Part shown: positions 7,650 through 16,476 of the stretch, piece by piece
Numbering within the stretch: position 1 is the first letter of the stretch
How the letters are laid out: each line of letters opens with the position of its first letter
Origin: Nocardiopsis metallicus
Lineage (GTDB): Bacteria > Actinomycetota > Actinomycetes > Streptosporangiales > Streptosporangiaceae
Reading direction: 5' to 3'
NCBI RefSeq assembly: GCF_014201115.1
Contig: NZ_JACHDO010000001.1
Span: 4,154,001 to 4,218,000 of the forward strand
Length of the DNA stretch: 64,000 bases
Made by a program: the position numbers and the translations under genes
Notes under the pieces: model-generated
Seen by the model: the letters and a program-made list of their open reading frames with translations, nothing else
Told to the model about the DNA's origin: nothing
Database searches by the model: none

Positions 7650-8738
7650 GTGACCGAGATCGACGTCCTGCTCGACGAGATGAGCCCCTACCAGAGCCGT
7701 CGCGTCGTCGTCGAGTGCGACTCCCACACCACGGCCGCCTACCTGCTGGACGCCCGTGAGCGGATCCGGGTGCCGGTGTGGCTGGCCAACCACGAGGCCG
7801 CACCCCGCGACAGCGAGTCGAGCGGCCTCTACCGGGGGCAGGCCCCGCTGATGCCGGAGGCCTACACCAAGCACCCCCAGGGGCGCCCCCGCTTCGACCC
7901 GGCCGCGCTGCGCGCGGTGTGGTTCGAGGAGGGCGACGGGGTGGCCCTGGTGGACGAGGAGGGCCTGCTCGCGGTGATACCGGGCTGGGCCGAGGCCGAC
8001 AGCGGTCTGCCGGGGTACGCCCGCGAGGCGATCGGGCGCAGCGCCTACGCCTGGGAGCTGGACTCGGTCAAGAACCAGCTGTGGCCGCGGGTGGTGCACG
8101 CCGAGGCCTACTGGGACTGGCGGCGCGCCTCAGGCGCCTGGCGCAGTGTGCAGCGGACCGTCCTGAGCCACCTGAACCGCCGGATCGGCGAGCCCGGCCA
8201 CTACTGGGACGTCTCCGACGGGCACCCGCCGCTGCTGCGGGTCTCGGAACGGCCCCCCTCGGAGGAGCGCCCCTACACCGTGCTCTCCACCGTGGGCATG
8301 TGCGGCCAGCGGATGCCCACCCTGGACCGGTACATGGCCGACACCTCCCACCACGCCCGGGTGGAACTGGCCCTGGCCACGACCCTGCCCGCGCACCACG
8401 CGGCGCGGATCTTCCGGTGGATCGGCGCGTTCCCGTGGCGGGCGGTCACGTGGTTCGGCACCGGGCACACGGTCAAGTGGCTGGACAACCCCGAGGACCG
8501 CTCCATGCGCGGCGGCGCGGGCGCGGTCCTGCTGCTGGAGGACCCGAGCCCCCTGGTCACCGACCCGGCCCACCTGCCGCCGGACACCTCCGGGCTGACC
8601 TTCCAGGGCGACCCGGTGCGGTGGCTGTGGATCGTGCCGATCACCCGCCCCGAACACCTCTTCGCCAAGGAGCACGACAGCGCCACCCTGGTGGAGAAGC
8701 TGGCCGCCGAGGGCCGCAGCTGGGTCCTGGGCCGGTAG
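7650..8738 (+). CDS. SUFU (suppressor-of-fused) domain protein
   Basis: 362 aa from GTG 7650 with GGGAGGG just upstream; the frame is open further 5' but that part is not coding-like. The C-terminal half (about 180-360) resembles the bacterial SUFU domain: PYTVLSTVGMCGQRMP, a RVELALA strand, the WFGTGHTVKW segment and the PVRWLWIVPITRPEH motif followed by an aliphatic helix ending LVEKL. The N-terminal half is unrecognised. Bacterial SUFU proteins often serve as immunity or regulatory partners of polymorphic toxins, but no toxin gene lies beside this one. Divergent from rlmN. Confidence 0.6.
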   Translation: MTEIDVLLDEMSPYQSRRVVVECDSHTTAAYLLDARERIRVPVWLANHEAAPRDSESSGLYRGQAPLMPEAYTKHPQGRPRFDPAALRAVWFEEGDGVALVDEEGLLAVIPGWAEADSGLPGYAREAIGRSAYAWELDSVKNQLWPRVVHAEAYWDWRRASGAWRSVQRTVLSHLNRRIGEPGHYWDVSDGHPPLLRVSERPPSEERPYTVLSTVGMCGQRMPTLDRYMADTSHHARVELALATTLPAHHAARIFRWIGAFPWRAVTWFGTGHTVKWLDNPEDRSMRGGAGAVLLLEDPSPLVTDPAHLPPDTSGLTFQGDPVRWLWIVPITRPEHLFAKEHDSATLVEKLAAEGRSWVLGR

Positions 8739-8852
8739 TACGTCCCAGCGCTGGGTCCTGGGCGACAGCCCCCCGTCCTCGGAAAACCGGTTGACCCACT
8801 CCTCCGGCTCAGGAAGGGTGCTCCGGTCGGCAGGCTGACCGGGGGGGGGAGC

Positions 8853-10076
8853 ATGGCACGGAGGCGGGGCCCGGCCCCGGGCGTCATGGCGCCGCTGGCC
8901 CACGCGCCCTTCCGCACCCTGGTCGCGGGCCGGGTGCTGATGCTCTTCGGCAACGGCATGGCGACGGTCGCGCTGGCCTTCGCCGTGCTGGACGTGACCG
9001 GTTCCCTGACCCAGGTGGGCCTGGTGGTGGGCGCGCGCTCGATCGCCAACGTGGCTCTGCTCCTGCTCGGCGGGGTCCTCGCCGACCGGTTGCCACGGGC
9101 CCTGGTGGTCCAGGGCGCCTGCGTGCTGGCCGCGCTCACCCAGGGGCTGCTGGCGCTGGCCCTGCTCACCGGCACCGCCACGCTCGCGGTGATGATGGCG
9201 CTGAGCGCGCTGAACGGGGCCGCGGCCGCCGCCAACCTGCCCGCCCTGGCTGCGCTGACCCCGCAGACCGTTCCGCACGCGCTGCTGCGCCCGGCCAACG
9301 CGCTGGCCGGGATCGCCAAACAGCTGGGCATGTTCGCCGGGATGTCGGCGGGCGGCGTGCTGGTGGGCCTGGTCGGCCCGGGGTGGGCGATCGGCGTCGA
9401 CGCGCTGCTGTTCGCCGCGGCCGGGGCGGTCTTCCTCTTCCTGCGGGTGCCCTCGACGGCGGTGCCGGGCGGCGGTGTGCTGCGCGACCTGCTGGACGGG
9501 TGGAGCGAGTTCGTGGCCCGGCCGTGGGTGTGGATCATCGTGCTGCAGTTCATGGTGGTCAACGCCGGATGGTCGGCGACCACCAGCGTGCTGGGCCCGG
9601 GTATCGCCGACGAGACGTTCGGCCGGGCCACCTGGGGACTGGTGATGGCCGCCAACAGCGTGGGGCTGCTGCTCGGCGGAATCCTGGCGGCCCGATGGCA
9701 GCCGCGGCGCGCGCTCTTCTTCGGGACCTCACTGGTCACGCTCCAGACCGCGCCGTTCTTCGTCCTGGCCGATCCCGCTCCGGTGGTGCCGCTGCTGTTC
9801 GCCGCGATGTTCCTGGGCGGGGTGGCGGTGGAGCAGTTCAGCGTGGCCTGGGAGGTGTCGGTACAGGAGAACATCCCGCCGGAACGGCTCTCCCGGGTCT
9901 ACTCCTACGACGCGCTGGGCTCGTTCGTGGCGATGCCGGTGGGCCAGATAGCGATCGGCCCGGTGGCCAAGGCGATCGGGCCGGAGCGGTCCATCCTCAT
10001 CGTGGCCGGTCTGACCGTCACGGCCACCCTGGCGGCGATAGCCGCCCCCAGCGTGCGCTCACTGCGCCGTCGCTGA
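8853..10076 (+). CDS. MFS transporter (DHA/EntS-like exporter)
   Basis: 407 aa with about 11-12 transmembrane helices. The family signature between helices 2 and 3 reads GGVLADRLPR, and the central loop follows FLFLRVPS. The general form is that of EntS-like or macrolide-efflux-type major facilitator exporters. The ATG is preceded by a run of G ending GGGAGC. The gene is convergent with the BlaI-type repressor at 10059-10481 and their 3' ends overlap by 18 bp. Substrate unknown. Confidence 0.85.
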   Translation: MARRRGPAPGVMAPLAHAPFRTLVAGRVLMLFGNGMATVALAFAVLDVTGSLTQVGLVVGARSIANVALLLLGGVLADRLPRALVVQGACVLAALTQGLLALALLTGTATLAVMMALSALNGAAAAANLPALAALTPQTVPHALLRPANALAGIAKQLGMFAGMSAGGVLVGLVGPGWAIGVDALLFAAAGAVFLFLRVPSTAVPGGGVLRDLLDGWSEFVARPWVWIIVLQFMVVNAGWSATTSVLGPGIADETFGRATWGLVMAANSVGLLLGGILAARWQPRRALFFGTSLVTLQTAPFFVLADPAPVVPLLFAAMFLGGVAVEQFSVAWEVSVQENIPPERLSRVYSYDALGSFVAMPVGQIAIGPVAKAIGPERSILIVAGLTVTATLAAIAAPSVRSLRRR

Positions 10077-10481
10077 CGGAGCCGTCGACGATCGCACCGT
10101 CGGTGAGGTGCGTCCCGCGACGTGCCGGTCGCGCACCTGGCTGAAGACGTGGTGGAGGCGGGCCATCTCCTCCTCGTCGAAGCGCTCCACGAACCGCAGC
10201 AGGGTCGCGCCGGGGTCGGGGCCGGTGTCGAGCACCTCCTCCATCACTCTGGCGGTGTACTCGGCGTGGCTCTCCCTGGCCCAGTAGACCCAGGCCCGAC
10301 CGTCCTTCTCCCGGTCCACCAGACGCTTGTGGAAGAGGATGTTCGCGACCGTCATGACGGTCGTGTAGGCGACGTCCCGGTCGTAGACCATGTTCTCCCG
10401 GACCCCGCGCACGGAGAGCGGCACCTCCGTACGCCACAGAGCGCCCATGATGGCCGCCTCCAGTTCCCCGAGCCCTCTCAT
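10059..10481 (-). CDS. BlaI/MecI/CopY-family repressor
   Basis: 140 aa from ATG 10481 (GGGAGGCC ribosome site). The N-terminal winged helix begins LGELEAAIMGALWR and continues VRGVRENM and YTTVMTVANILFHKRLV, the exact layout of BlaI proteins. The C-terminal dimerisation region is DEEEMARLHHVF followed by a polar tail. BlaI proteins usually sit next to an M56-type membrane protease (BlaR1/MecR1), but none is present here, so the inducing partner must be elsewhere. Its 3' end overlaps the convergent MFS gene. Confidence 0.9.
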   Translation of the reverse strand: MRGLGELEAAIMGALWRTEVPLSVRGVRENMVYDRDVAYTTVMTVANILFHKRLVDREKDGRAWVYWARESHAEYTARVMEEVLDTGPDPGATLLRFVERFDEEEMARLHHVFSQVRDRHVAGRTSPTVRSSTAPSATAQ

Positions 10482-11068
10482 CGGCCTCCCACCCGCATGT
10501 GTCGGCGTTGACGTGGGGTGATCGTAGTCAGCGGGCGGGCCCTCATGTGGCAGAACGGGGAAGAGCACACAGATCCGGACATCGCCGTCGTCGATTACCG
10601 GCGTTTCGCCGTCGAGCGCAGGTCGCGCACCGTTGGTCGGGCACTGTCGGGGACTGTTCCGTCACCGGTCGGCCGCCCCCAGTCCTCAGTTCAGCCGCGC
10701 CGACGCGGCTTGCGCTGGAATCGTGGTGCGCGCCACACCGGGGCTGTCCGGAGGCGGTCACGACAAAGCAGACTCAAAACCCCGACAAAAAGGATCAAAC
10801 GCTCCACGTTGACCACGGAACGCGAAGTGACCGGCACGTAGCGACAAGGTTCGTGTGAAAGATTGTTAGGTATCTCCCAGTTTCAACAAGACCGATGTTC
10901 CCGTCCGGGAGGTCTGTACAAGTAGCCTGGTACCCGACGAGTGCTGGCCAGGTCAGATTCTCCCTGTCAAGGGGAGCGACTTCATGCTTCTTTGAGCCCG
11001 CCTTGCCAGCAGCCACCCGTCTTTCCTACACATTCACAAGCGAGCTGCGGAAGTGGGCGATCTCCGCC
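10482..11068. other. Intergenic region between the BlaI-type gene and kgd
   Basis: 587 bp without a convincing gene. Base composition is lower in G+C than the flanks, especially 10770-10900. The kgd leader lies in the last 200 bp. I see no riboswitch, tRNA or strong hairpin. An open frame joined in phase to kgd runs from 10895, but its codon use is unlike that of kgd. Confidence 0.6.
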
Positions 11069-14000
11069 GTGTCGTCTGAGGCGTCTCAACCCCTGACAGA
11101 TTTCGGCCCGAACGAGTGGCTGGTCGAGGAGCTTTACCAGAAGTACCTCACCGACCCGAATTCGGTTGACAAGGCTTGGTGGAACTTCTTCGCGGACTAC
11201 AAGCCCGCGGACTCGGCCAACGGGAAGGGTGGGGGAACTGCGGCCACGAAGGCGCAGCCCGAGAAGGCCCCCGCCGCACCCGCGCCGAAGAAGAAGGCCG
11301 CCGCGGCCCCGGCACCCAAGAACACCGACGATGCGCTCCAGGTCAACGAGGAGCGGTTGCGTGGCGCACCCGCCCGTACCGCGACCAACATGGAGTCCAG
11401 CCTGACCCTGCCCACCGCGACGAGCGTGCGCGCGGTGCCGGTCAAGCTGCTGTTCGACAACCGCATCGTCATCAACAACCATCTCCGGCGCGGCCGCGGT
11501 GGGAAGGTCTCCTTCACCCACCTCATCGGCTACGCCATGGTCAAGGCCCTCAAGGCCATGCCCGAGATGAACTACTCCTACACGGAGATCGACGGCAAGC
11601 CCGGCGTCGCCAAGCCCGAACACGTGAACTTCGGCCTGGCGATCGACCTGCAGAAGCCGGACGGTTCCCGTCAGCTGGTCGTGCCCTCCATCAAGAAGTC
11701 CGACGAGATGGACTTCAACGAGTTCTGGAGCGGCTACGAGGACCTGGTCCGCAAGGCCCGGAACAACAAGCTGGGCGTTCCGGACTTCCAGGGCACCACG
11801 ATCAGCCTGACCAACCCGGGCGGCATCGGCACCGTGCACTCCGTGCCGCGCCTGATGCCCGGCCAGGGCACCATCCTCGGCGTCGGTGCCATGGAGTACC
11901 CGGCCGAGTTCCAGGGCGCGTCCCAGGACACCCTGAGCCAGCTCGGCATCAGCAAGGTCATGACGCTGACGTCGACCTACGACCACCGGATCATCCAGGG
12001 CGCCCAGTCGGGTGAGTTCCTGCGCCGGATCCACCAGCTGCTGCTGGGCGACGACGGTTTCTACGACGAGATCTTCAACTCGCTGCGGATCCCCTACGAG
12101 CCGGTCCGCTGGGTCCAGGACATCCACGTCAACACGGCGACCCAGCTCGACAAGACCACCCGGGTCCAGGAGCTGATCCACGCCTACCGCGTGCGCGGCC
12201 ACCTCATGGCCGACACCAACCCGCTCGACCACGAGCAGCGCAAGCACCCGGACCTGGACGTGCTCGAGCACGGCCTGACCCTCTGGGACCTGGACCGCGA
12301 GTTCCCCACCGGGGGCTTCGGCGGCAAGCAGGTCATGAAGCTGCGCGACGTTCTGGGCGTGCTGCGCGACACCTACTGCCGCACGGTGGGTATCGAGTAC
12401 ATGCACATCCAGAGCCCGGAGGAGCGGGAGTGGATCCAGTCGCACGTCGAGCGCGAGCACGAGAAGCTCGACCGCGACGAGCAGCTGCACATCCTGCACC
12501 GGCTCAACAGCGCCGAGGCGTTCGAGACCTTCCTGCAGACCAAGTACGTCGGTCAGAAGCGCTTCTCCCTCGAGGGCGGCGAGTCGCTGATCCCGCTGCT
12601 GGACGGTGTGATCTCCAAGGCCGCCAAGGCCGAGCTGGACGAGGCCGTCATCGGTATGGCCCACCGCGGCCGCCTGAACGTGCTGGCCAACATCTGCGGC
12701 AAGTCCTACGGGCAGATCTTCGGTGAGTTCGAGGGCAACCTCGACCCGCGCAGCGCGCACGGCTCCGGTGACGTCAAGTACCACCTGGGCACCGAGGGGA
12801 CCTTCGAGACCCGCGAGGGCGACAAGATCCAGATCTCGCTGGCCGCCAACCCGTCCCACCTGGAGACGGTCAACCCGGTCGCCGAGGGCATCGTCCGCGC
12901 CAAGCAGGACGTGCTGGACAAGGGCCCGCACGGCTTCACCGTGCTGCCCATCCTCATCCACGGTGACGCGGCGTTCGCCGGTCAGGGCGTGGTCGCCGAG
13001 ACGTTGAACCTGTCCCAGCTGCGGGGTTACCGCACCGGTGGCACGGTGCACGTCATCGTGAACAACCAGGTCGGCTTCACCACCTCGCCGACCGACAGCC
13101 GCTCCAGCGTGTACGCGACCGACGTCGCGCGGATGGTGCAGGCGCCGATCTTCCACGTCAACGGGGACGACCCCGAGGCCGTGGTCCGGGTCGCGCACCT
13201 GGCCTTCGCCTACCGTCAGGCGTTCAACAAGGACGTCGTCATCGACCTCGTCTGCTACCGGCGCCGCGGCCACAACGAGGGCGACAACCCCGCGTTCACG
13301 CAGCCGCTGATGTACGACGTCATCGACGCCAAGCGCTCCACCCGCAAGCTGTTCACCGAGTCCCTCATCGGGCGCGGGGACATCACGGTGGAGGAGGCCG
13401 AACAGGCCCTGCGCGACTACCAGACCGAGCTCGAGCGCGCCTTCACCGAGACCCGCGAGGTCGAGAAGAAGCCGATCGAGCCGGGCGCCGTGGTCAAGCC
13501 CGAGGTGTTCACCGAGTCCCGTCTGGACCACTCCAAGGTCGAGACGGCCATCAGCACCGAGACGGTCAAGCGGGTCATCGACACCCAGGTGACGATGCCC
13601 GAAGGCTTCACGCCGCACCCGCGGCTGGCGCCGCAGCTGTCCCGTCGCGCCACGATGGTCGAGAACGACGCGGTCGACTGGGCCACCGGTGAGTTGCTGG
13701 CCTTCGGTTCGCTGCTGCTGGACGACCACCCGGTCCGCCTGATCGGGCAGGACAGCCGCCGCGGCACCTTCGGCCAACGCCACGCCTCGCTGATGGACCG
13801 CGAGACCGGTGAGACGTACACGCCGCTCAAGCAGTTCGACAACGGCACCACGAAGTTCCACGTGCACGACTCGCTGCTGAGCGAGTACGCGGCGCTGGGC
13901 TTCGAGTACGGCTACTCGCTGACCCGCCCGGACTCCCTGGTGATGTGGGAGGCGCAGTTCGGTGACTTCGTCAACGGCGCGCAGACCGTCATCGACGAGT

Positions 14001-14698
14001 ACATCAGCGCCGGTGAGCAGAAGTGGGGTCAGCGCTCCAGCGTGACCATGCTGCTGCCGCACGGCTACGAGGGCCAGGGCCCGGACCACTCCTCGGCCCG
14101 GATCGAGCGGTTCCTGCAGCAGTGCGCGCAGGAGAACATGACCGTCGCGATGCCGAGCACCCCGGCGAGCTACTTCCACCTGCTGCGCTGGCAGGCGAAG
14201 TCGCCGTTCGAGCGTCCGCTCGTGGTGTTCACGCCCAAGTCGCTGCTGCGCCTGAAGGCCGCGACCTCGGCCGCCGAGGACTTCACCTCGGGCCACTTCC
14301 GGCCGCTGATCGGGGACGACTCGATCGCGCCGGACAAGGTCCGTCGCGTGGTCATCTGCTCGGGCAAGATCTACTACGACCTGGACGCGGCCCGCCGCAA
14401 GAGCGGCGACAAGCACACCGCGATCATCCGGGCGGAGCGGCTCTACCCGCTGCCGATCGAGGAGATCCGCGAGCAGCTCAAGGCCTTCCCGAACGCGGGC
14501 GAGGTCCTGTGGGTCCAGGAGGAGCCGGCGAACATGGGCCCGTGGCCCTTCGTCGCGCTCGTCTTCTCCGAGCAGCTCGACCGTCCGTTCACCCGGATCT
14601 CGCGTCCGGCCTCCTCCGCGCCCGCGGCCGGTTCGGCCAAGCGCCACGAGGCCGAGCAGCGTGCCCTGGTGGACACGGTGTTCCCGCCCGCCGAGTAG
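11069..14698 (+). CDS. kgd: Multifunctional 2-oxoglutarate decarboxylase/dehydrogenase Kgd (E2-E1 fusion)
   Basis: 1209 aa from GTG 11069, giving the family N-terminus DFGPNEWLVEELYQKY. Domain order: N-terminal E1 helix (1-40), Ala/Pro/Lys linker (about 45-95), succinyltransferase-like E2 core (about 110-340) with DHRIIQG at 305-311, then the thiamine-diphosphate E1 module (about 370-1209) with the HGDAAFAGQGV cofactor site near 631 and AHRGRLNV. Mycobacterial Kgd has the same architecture and length (about 1230 aa). It channels 2-oxoglutarate in the TCA cycle, as decarboxylase, E1o component or HOAS synthase. The DUF6104 gene follows by 16 bp. The in-frame extension back to 10895 lacks family similarity, so I rejected it. 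Confidence 0.95.
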   Translation: MSSEASQPLTDFGPNEWLVEELYQKYLTDPNSVDKAWWNFFADYKPADSANGKGGGTAATKAQPEKAPAAPAPKKKAAAAPAPKNTDDALQVNEERLRGAPARTATNMESSLTLPTATSVRAVPVKLLFDNRIVINNHLRRGRGGKVSFTHLIGYAMVKALKAMPEMNYSYTEIDGKPGVAKPEHVNFGLAIDLQKPDGSRQLVVPSIKKSDEMDFNEFWSGYEDLVRKARNNKLGVPDFQGTTISLTNPGGIGTVHSVPRLMPGQGTILGVGAMEYPAEFQGASQDTLSQLGISKVMTLTSTYDHRIIQGAQSGEFLRRIHQLLLGDDGFYDEIFNSLRIPYEPVRWVQDIHVNTATQLDKTTRVQELIHAYRVRGHLMADTNPLDHEQRKHPDLDVLEHGLTLWDLDREFPTGGFGGKQVMKLRDVLGVLRDTYCRTVGIEYMHIQSPEEREWIQSHVEREHEKLDRDEQLHILHRLNSAEAFETFLQTKYVGQKRFSLEGGESLIPLLDGVISKAAKAELDEAVIGMAHRGRLNVLANICGKSYGQIFGEFEGNLDPRSAHGSGDVKYHLGTEGTFETREGDKIQISLAANPSHLETVNPVAEGIVRAKQDVLDKGPHGFTVLPILIHGDAAFAGQGVVAETLNLSQLRGYRTGGTVHVIVNNQVGFTTSPTDSRSSVYATDVARMVQAPIFHVNGDDPEAVVRVAHLAFAYRQAFNKDVVIDLVCYRRRGHNEGDNPAFTQPLMYDVIDAKRSTRKLFTESLIGRGDITVEEAEQALRDYQTELERAFTETREVEKKPIEPGAVVKPEVFTESRLDHSKVETAISTETVKRVIDTQVTMPEGFTPHPRLAPQLSRRATMVENDAVDWATGELLAFGSLLLDDHPVRLIGQDSRRGTFGQRHASLMDRETGETYTPLKQFDNGTTKFHVHDSLLSEYAALGFEYGYSLTRPDSLVMWEAQFGDFVNGAQTVIDEYISAGEQKWGQRSSVTMLLPHGYEGQGPDHSSARIERFLQQCAQENMTVAMPSTPASYFHLLRWQAKSPFERPLVVFTPKSLLRLKAATSAAEDFTSGHFRPLIGDDSIAPDKVRRVVICSGKIYYDLDAARRKSGDKHTAIIRAERLYPLPIEEIREQLKAFPNAGEVLWVQEEPANMGPWPFVALVFSEQLDRPFTRISRPASSAPAAGSAKRHEAEQRALVDTVFPPAE

Positions 14699-14714
14699 GA
14701 CGGGAAACGACGGT

Positions 14715-14894
14715 ATGTACTACACCGATCGCGGGATCGAGGAGTTGGAGAACCGCCGCGGCGAGGAGGAGGTCAGCTTCGCCTGGCTCGCCGAGCAGCT
14801 GCGGGTGTTCACCGACCTCAACCCCGAGTTCGAGACCCCGGTCGAACGACTGGCCACCTGGTTGGCCCGGTTGGACGACGAGGACGAGGAGTAG
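14715..14894 (+). CDS. DUF6104 small acidic protein
   Basis: 59 aa, rich in Glu/Asp, beginning MYYTDRGIEELENRRGEEE and ending in an acidic DDEDEE tail. It matches the DUF6104 family of short actinobacterial proteins found directly behind kgd. The 16-bp gap from kgd implies co-transcription. Function unknown; the constant linkage suggests a role with the 2-oxoglutarate enzyme. Confidence 0.85.
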   Translation: MYYTDRGIEELENRRGEEEVSFAWLAEQLRVFTDLNPEFETPVERLATWLARLDDEDEE

Positions 14895-14925
14895 TCACGC
14901 GGAGCCGCGCTGAGCGGCGGAATTC

Positions 14926-14968
14926 CGGCCGAGGGGCCCGGGTCGTCACGACCCGGGCCCCTCGGCCG
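14926..14968. terminator. Long bidirectional terminator hairpin
   Basis: Perfect inverted repeat with 21-bp arms (14926-14946 and 14948-14968) centred on one base, between the kgd/DUF6104 unit and a convergent membrane-protein gene. In RNA the loop would be 3-5 nt. One of the strongest hairpins in the window. Confidence 0.85.
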
Positions 14969-14978
14969 TTCTCGGCGG

Positions 14979-15434
14979 TCACACCGCGGTCGCGCGGAAC
15001 CAGTCCCGGCTGGACCCAGTGCTCAGCAGCAGGAGGAAGAGGCCGGGCAGAGCGAGGACGACCAGGCCTCCGACCCAGGCCGAGGGCTCCCCGAGTCCGG
15101 TCAGGACCGCGTTGCCCACGGTGTGGGCCGCGTCGAACCCGATCGCCGCCAGCGCCCAGCGTCGCCCAGCCGTCCCGCCCCGGCCGAGTAGTACGGCCGC
15201 GGCACCGTACAGGGCCGCCCACACGGCACCGCCGACGACGAAGAACACCTCCCCCGTCAGGGAAGACTCCGGCGCACCGAAGGCATCGGGTTGCGCGACC
15301 CGGGCGATCACTCCCAGCGCGGCCAAGAGGCAACCCAGGGCGGAGACGGTCGCCACGAGGCTGAACAGGACACGGAGAACCCGGAGCGCCCGGGGCATGG
15401 GCGGGCTCGCGGGAAGGGTCTGCGGGGGATGCAA
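14979..15434 (-). CDS. Four-span membrane protein, unknown function
   Basis: 151 aa with four hydrophobic helices (about residues 20-42, 62-85, 95-112 and 120-140). It has a short proline-rich N-terminus and ends SRDWFRATAV. I recognise no domain. The start could be ATG 15434 or the internal ATG 12 codons later; the first has the full frame. Convergent with kgd/DUF6104 and separated from it by the long terminator. Confidence 0.7.
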   Translation of the reverse strand: MHPPQTLPASPPMPRALRVLRVLFSLVATVSALGCLLAALGVIARVAQPDAFGAPESSLTGEVFFVVGGAVWAALYGAAAVLLGRGGTAGRRWALAAIGFDAAHTVGNAVLTGLGEPSAWVGGLVVLALPGLFLLLLSTGSSRDWFRATAV

Positions 15435-15551
15435 GGTGGGGAACTCCTGATTTTTGTCCGTATGAGCAGGTCGAGCACCTATTCAAGCGCGGTTCGTGAC
15501 ACCCGCTGCTCGGGGCCGACCCCGAGCTCTCCCTGATCCGCCCCTGAAATC

Positions 15552-15589
15552 CGCGACATATCTTGAGTTTGCCTGACTCGCGACATATC
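15552..15589. promoter_or_regulatory. Direct repeat operator before the DUF4097-PadR operon
   Basis: The 11-mer CGCGACATATC occurs at 15552-15562 and again at 15579-15589, 27 bp apart, in a locally AT-rich stretch 36-73 bp upstream of the DUF4097 start. ATATC-type elements are typical PadR binding motifs, and a PadR gene is the second gene of this operon, so autoregulation is likely. Confidence 0.65.
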
Positions 15590-15624
15590 GTGAAGACATC
15601 GAGAGCGAGCGGAAAGGGTTCACG

Positions 15625-16476
15625 ATGGCACGATGGACCATCGACAGTCCGATGACCCACACCCTGGACGGCATCGTCGCCCTGAAGGTGCGGATCGTCC
15701 ACGGACAGGTCAACATCATCCCCACGGATGACCCGGTCACCTTCGAGATCACCGACATCGAGGGCGAGCCCCTGGAGGTCACCCAGGAGGCGGGCATCCT
15801 CACCATCCACTACAAGGACCTCACCGGACAGGGTCTGCTGGACCGGCTCAAGCCCATCCAGCTGGGCGGTTACCGGGACCTCTCCTCCCGCCGCGCCACG
15901 GTCAACCTCCGGGTGCCCCGGGAGTGCCCGGTGGAGGTGACCACGGCCAGCGCTCCCGTGGTGGCGGCCGGGCTGAACTCCCGCACCCGTATCCGCAGCG
16001 CCAGCGGCGAGGTCACCCTGGACCACGTCTCCGGTGAGGCCGACATCAACACCGCCTCGGGCGACGCCTCGGTGCGCAACCCGGGCGGCACCCTGGGCTT
16101 CAACAGCGCCACCGGACAGCTCGCGGTGGCCGGTGGCCGCCTGGCCGAGTTGCGCGCCAAGACCGCCTCCGGCCACGTTCTGGTCGACACGGACCTGGCG
16201 TCCTCCGCTCGGGTCCGGGTGAACACGGTCTCCGGCGAGGTGGCCCTGCGGGTGCCGTCGGAGAGCTCGGCCACCGTGGAGCTGCGCGCCGTCACCGGCA
16301 AGGTGGACTCCGACTTCGGCCTGGACCGCCGCACCGCCCCGGCCCGCAACTCCCTGAGCGGCAAGATCGGCGTGGGCGTGGACCCCGCCTCCATCAGCAT
16401 CAACACCGTGTCCGGCCGGACCGCGCTGCTGCGGCGCGCGCCCGAGGCCCCGGCCGCGATCCCCGAGGGGGCCTGA
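15625..16476 (+). CDS. DUF4097 beta-strand repeat protein
   Basis: 283 aa, no signal peptide and no transmembrane helix, built of short repeating beta strands rich in Ser/Thr/Gly/Val, for example SASGEVTLDHVSGEADINTA, TASGDASVRN and TVSGEVALRVPS. This is the right-handed beta-helix-like DUF4097 (adhesin-like) repeat. Such proteins are commonly encoded with PadR regulators in actinomycetes; their role is unknown. The stop TGA at 16474 abuts the ATG of the PadR gene with no gap, so translation is coupled. Confidence 0.85.
   Translation: MARWTIDSPMTHTLDGIVALKVRIVHGQVNIIPTDDPVTFEITDIEGEPLEVTQEAGILTIHYKDLTGQGLLDRLKPIQLGGYRDLSSRRATVNLRVPRECPVEVTTASAPVVAAGLNSRTRIRSASGEVTLDHVSGEADINTASGDASVRNPGGTLGFNSATGQLAVAGGRLAELRAKTASGHVLVDTDLASSARVRVNTVSGEVALRVPSESSATVELRAVTGKVDSDFGLDRRTAPARNSLSGKIGVGVDPASISINTVSGRTALLRRAPEAPAAIPEGA

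Noticed and set aside
10895..11068. N-terminal extension of Kgd from ATG 10895
   Set aside because: Codon use is poor and the family starts at DFGPNEWLVEE; the GTG at 11069 gives the right N-terminus.
10982..14647. A very long minus-strand reading frame (1221 codons) opposite kgd
   Set aside because: It mirrors the codon bias of kgd and encodes low-complexity Leu/Asp/Gly/Val/Arg sequence without any domain; a GC-skew shadow.
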